Assembly: GCA_027052755.1 (NCBI GenBank)
Contig: JALUEN010000033.1
Coordinates: forward strand, 1-5,884
Source: a bacterium
GTDB taxonomy: Bacteria; DRYD01; JALUEN01
Length of the DNA: 5,884 bases
Direction of reading: 5' to 3'
Positions within the stretch are counted from its first letter, which is position 1. Each line of letters opens with the position of its first letter. The position numbers and the translations under genes were made by a program. This document shows positions 5,738 through 5,884 of the stretch, piece after piece. The notes under the pieces are model-generated. The model made no database searches. It was not told the DNA's origin and saw only the letters and a program-made list of their open reading frames with translations.

Positions 5738-5745
5738 CCCCTCCC
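5738..5745 (-). promoter_or_regulatory. Shine-Dalgarno that sets the start of the acidic protein
   Basis: GGGAGGGG is followed by ATAGG and the ATG at 5732. It is the strongest SD in this leader and resembles the G-rich sites of the neighbouring genes. The upstream ATG at 5747 overlaps it and has only AAGG six bases away, so the shorter protein is preferred. Confidence 0.55.
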
Positions 5746-5786
5746 ATTTATCTACCTTATATCACATCTAATCTATCAGCAAGGTT

Positions 5787-5882
5787 TTAATTATACATAT
5801 TCTTATAAAGCCCTCTTAAGACCTGTGTTCTCTTTATATCCTCTGCGCTTCTCCTCAGCTCAAGAGTCATCTGCTTTACCTT
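5787..5882 (-). CDS. Possible C-terminal end of an upstream gene, or a 27-codon small ORF
   Basis: One minus-strand frame is open from the window edge (5882) to a TAA at 5787-5789 and encodes 31 residues, charged and helix-like (LELRRSAEDIKRTQVLRGLYKNMY). It could be the tail of a gene cut by the window. Alternatively, the ATG at 5870, with AGAAGG 8 bases upstream, would give a 27-residue peptide. A second frame ends at a TGA at 5860-5862 and could instead be the true tail of the upstream gene. I cannot decide between them, and no family is recognised. Confidence 0.25.
   Translation of the reverse strand, partial: KVKQMTLELRRSAEDIKRTQVLRGLYKNMYN
5790..5819 (-). promoter_or_regulatory. Candidate sigma70-type promoter for the dnaX operon
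   Basis: On the minus strand, TTAAGA (5814-5819; four of six matches to the -35 consensus), an 18-base spacer and a perfect TATAAT (5790-5795) precede the acidic protein gene. A transcription start near 5783 would give a leader of about 50 bases. The -10 overlaps the TAA that ends the upstream reading frame. This is the best promoter-like match seen in the window. Confidence 0.45.
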
Positions 5883-5884
5883 CT

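Overview
This window is a compact run of bacterial housekeeping genes, all read from the minus strand, so transcription runs from high to low coordinates. In transcription order: a possible gene tail or small ORF (5882-5787), a very acidic Asp-rich repeat protein (5732-5313), dnaX (5296-3692), a single-domain response regulator (3671-3270), a YbaB/EbfC-type nucleoid protein (3221-2913), an RsuA/RluB-type pseudouridine synthase (2887-2165), minC (2067-1219), minD (1157-297) and minE (255-1, cut by the window edge before its stop). I see no tRNA, rRNA, insertion sequence or CRISPR array, and no credible gene on the plus strand.

Organism: a bacterium with MinCDE, so probably rod-shaped with mid-cell division-site selection. 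Base composition is moderate, roughly mid-40s % GC by eye. Arginine is mostly AGG/AGA, isoleucine often ATA, and the proteins are rich in Lys, Glu and Arg, a profile common in thermophiles. No marker here fixes the phylum; a thermophilic, perhaps deep-branching lineage is an inference. Most starts carry strong G-rich Shine-Dalgarno (SD) sequences, and TAG is a frequent stop.

Layout: gaps from the acidic protein to the pseudouridine synthase are 16, 20, 48 and 25 bp, which suggests one operon. A candidate promoter (5790-5819) lies in front of it. A 97-bp gap then separates the pseudouridine synthase from minC. It holds a candidate promoter and a 17-bp palindrome, so minCDE may be a second, separately controlled unit. 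minC, minD and minE follow with gaps of 61 and 41 bp, and an imperfect hairpin covers the minC stop codon.

How the genes fit together: DnaX is the clamp-loader ATPase subunit, YbaB is a nucleoid-associated protein usually found beside dnaX, the pseudouridine synthase modifies rRNA, and MinCDE positions the FtsZ ring. The window therefore links replication, ribosome maturation and division. The two unusual members are the orphan receiver-domain protein between dnaX and ybaB, where dnaX-ybaB(-recR) is the common order, and the Lys-free acidic protein with five DxDxDG-type loops just before dnaX. The acidic protein is the most likely undescribed element. A possible programmed slippage site at the DnaX core/linker boundary is a second item worth testing.
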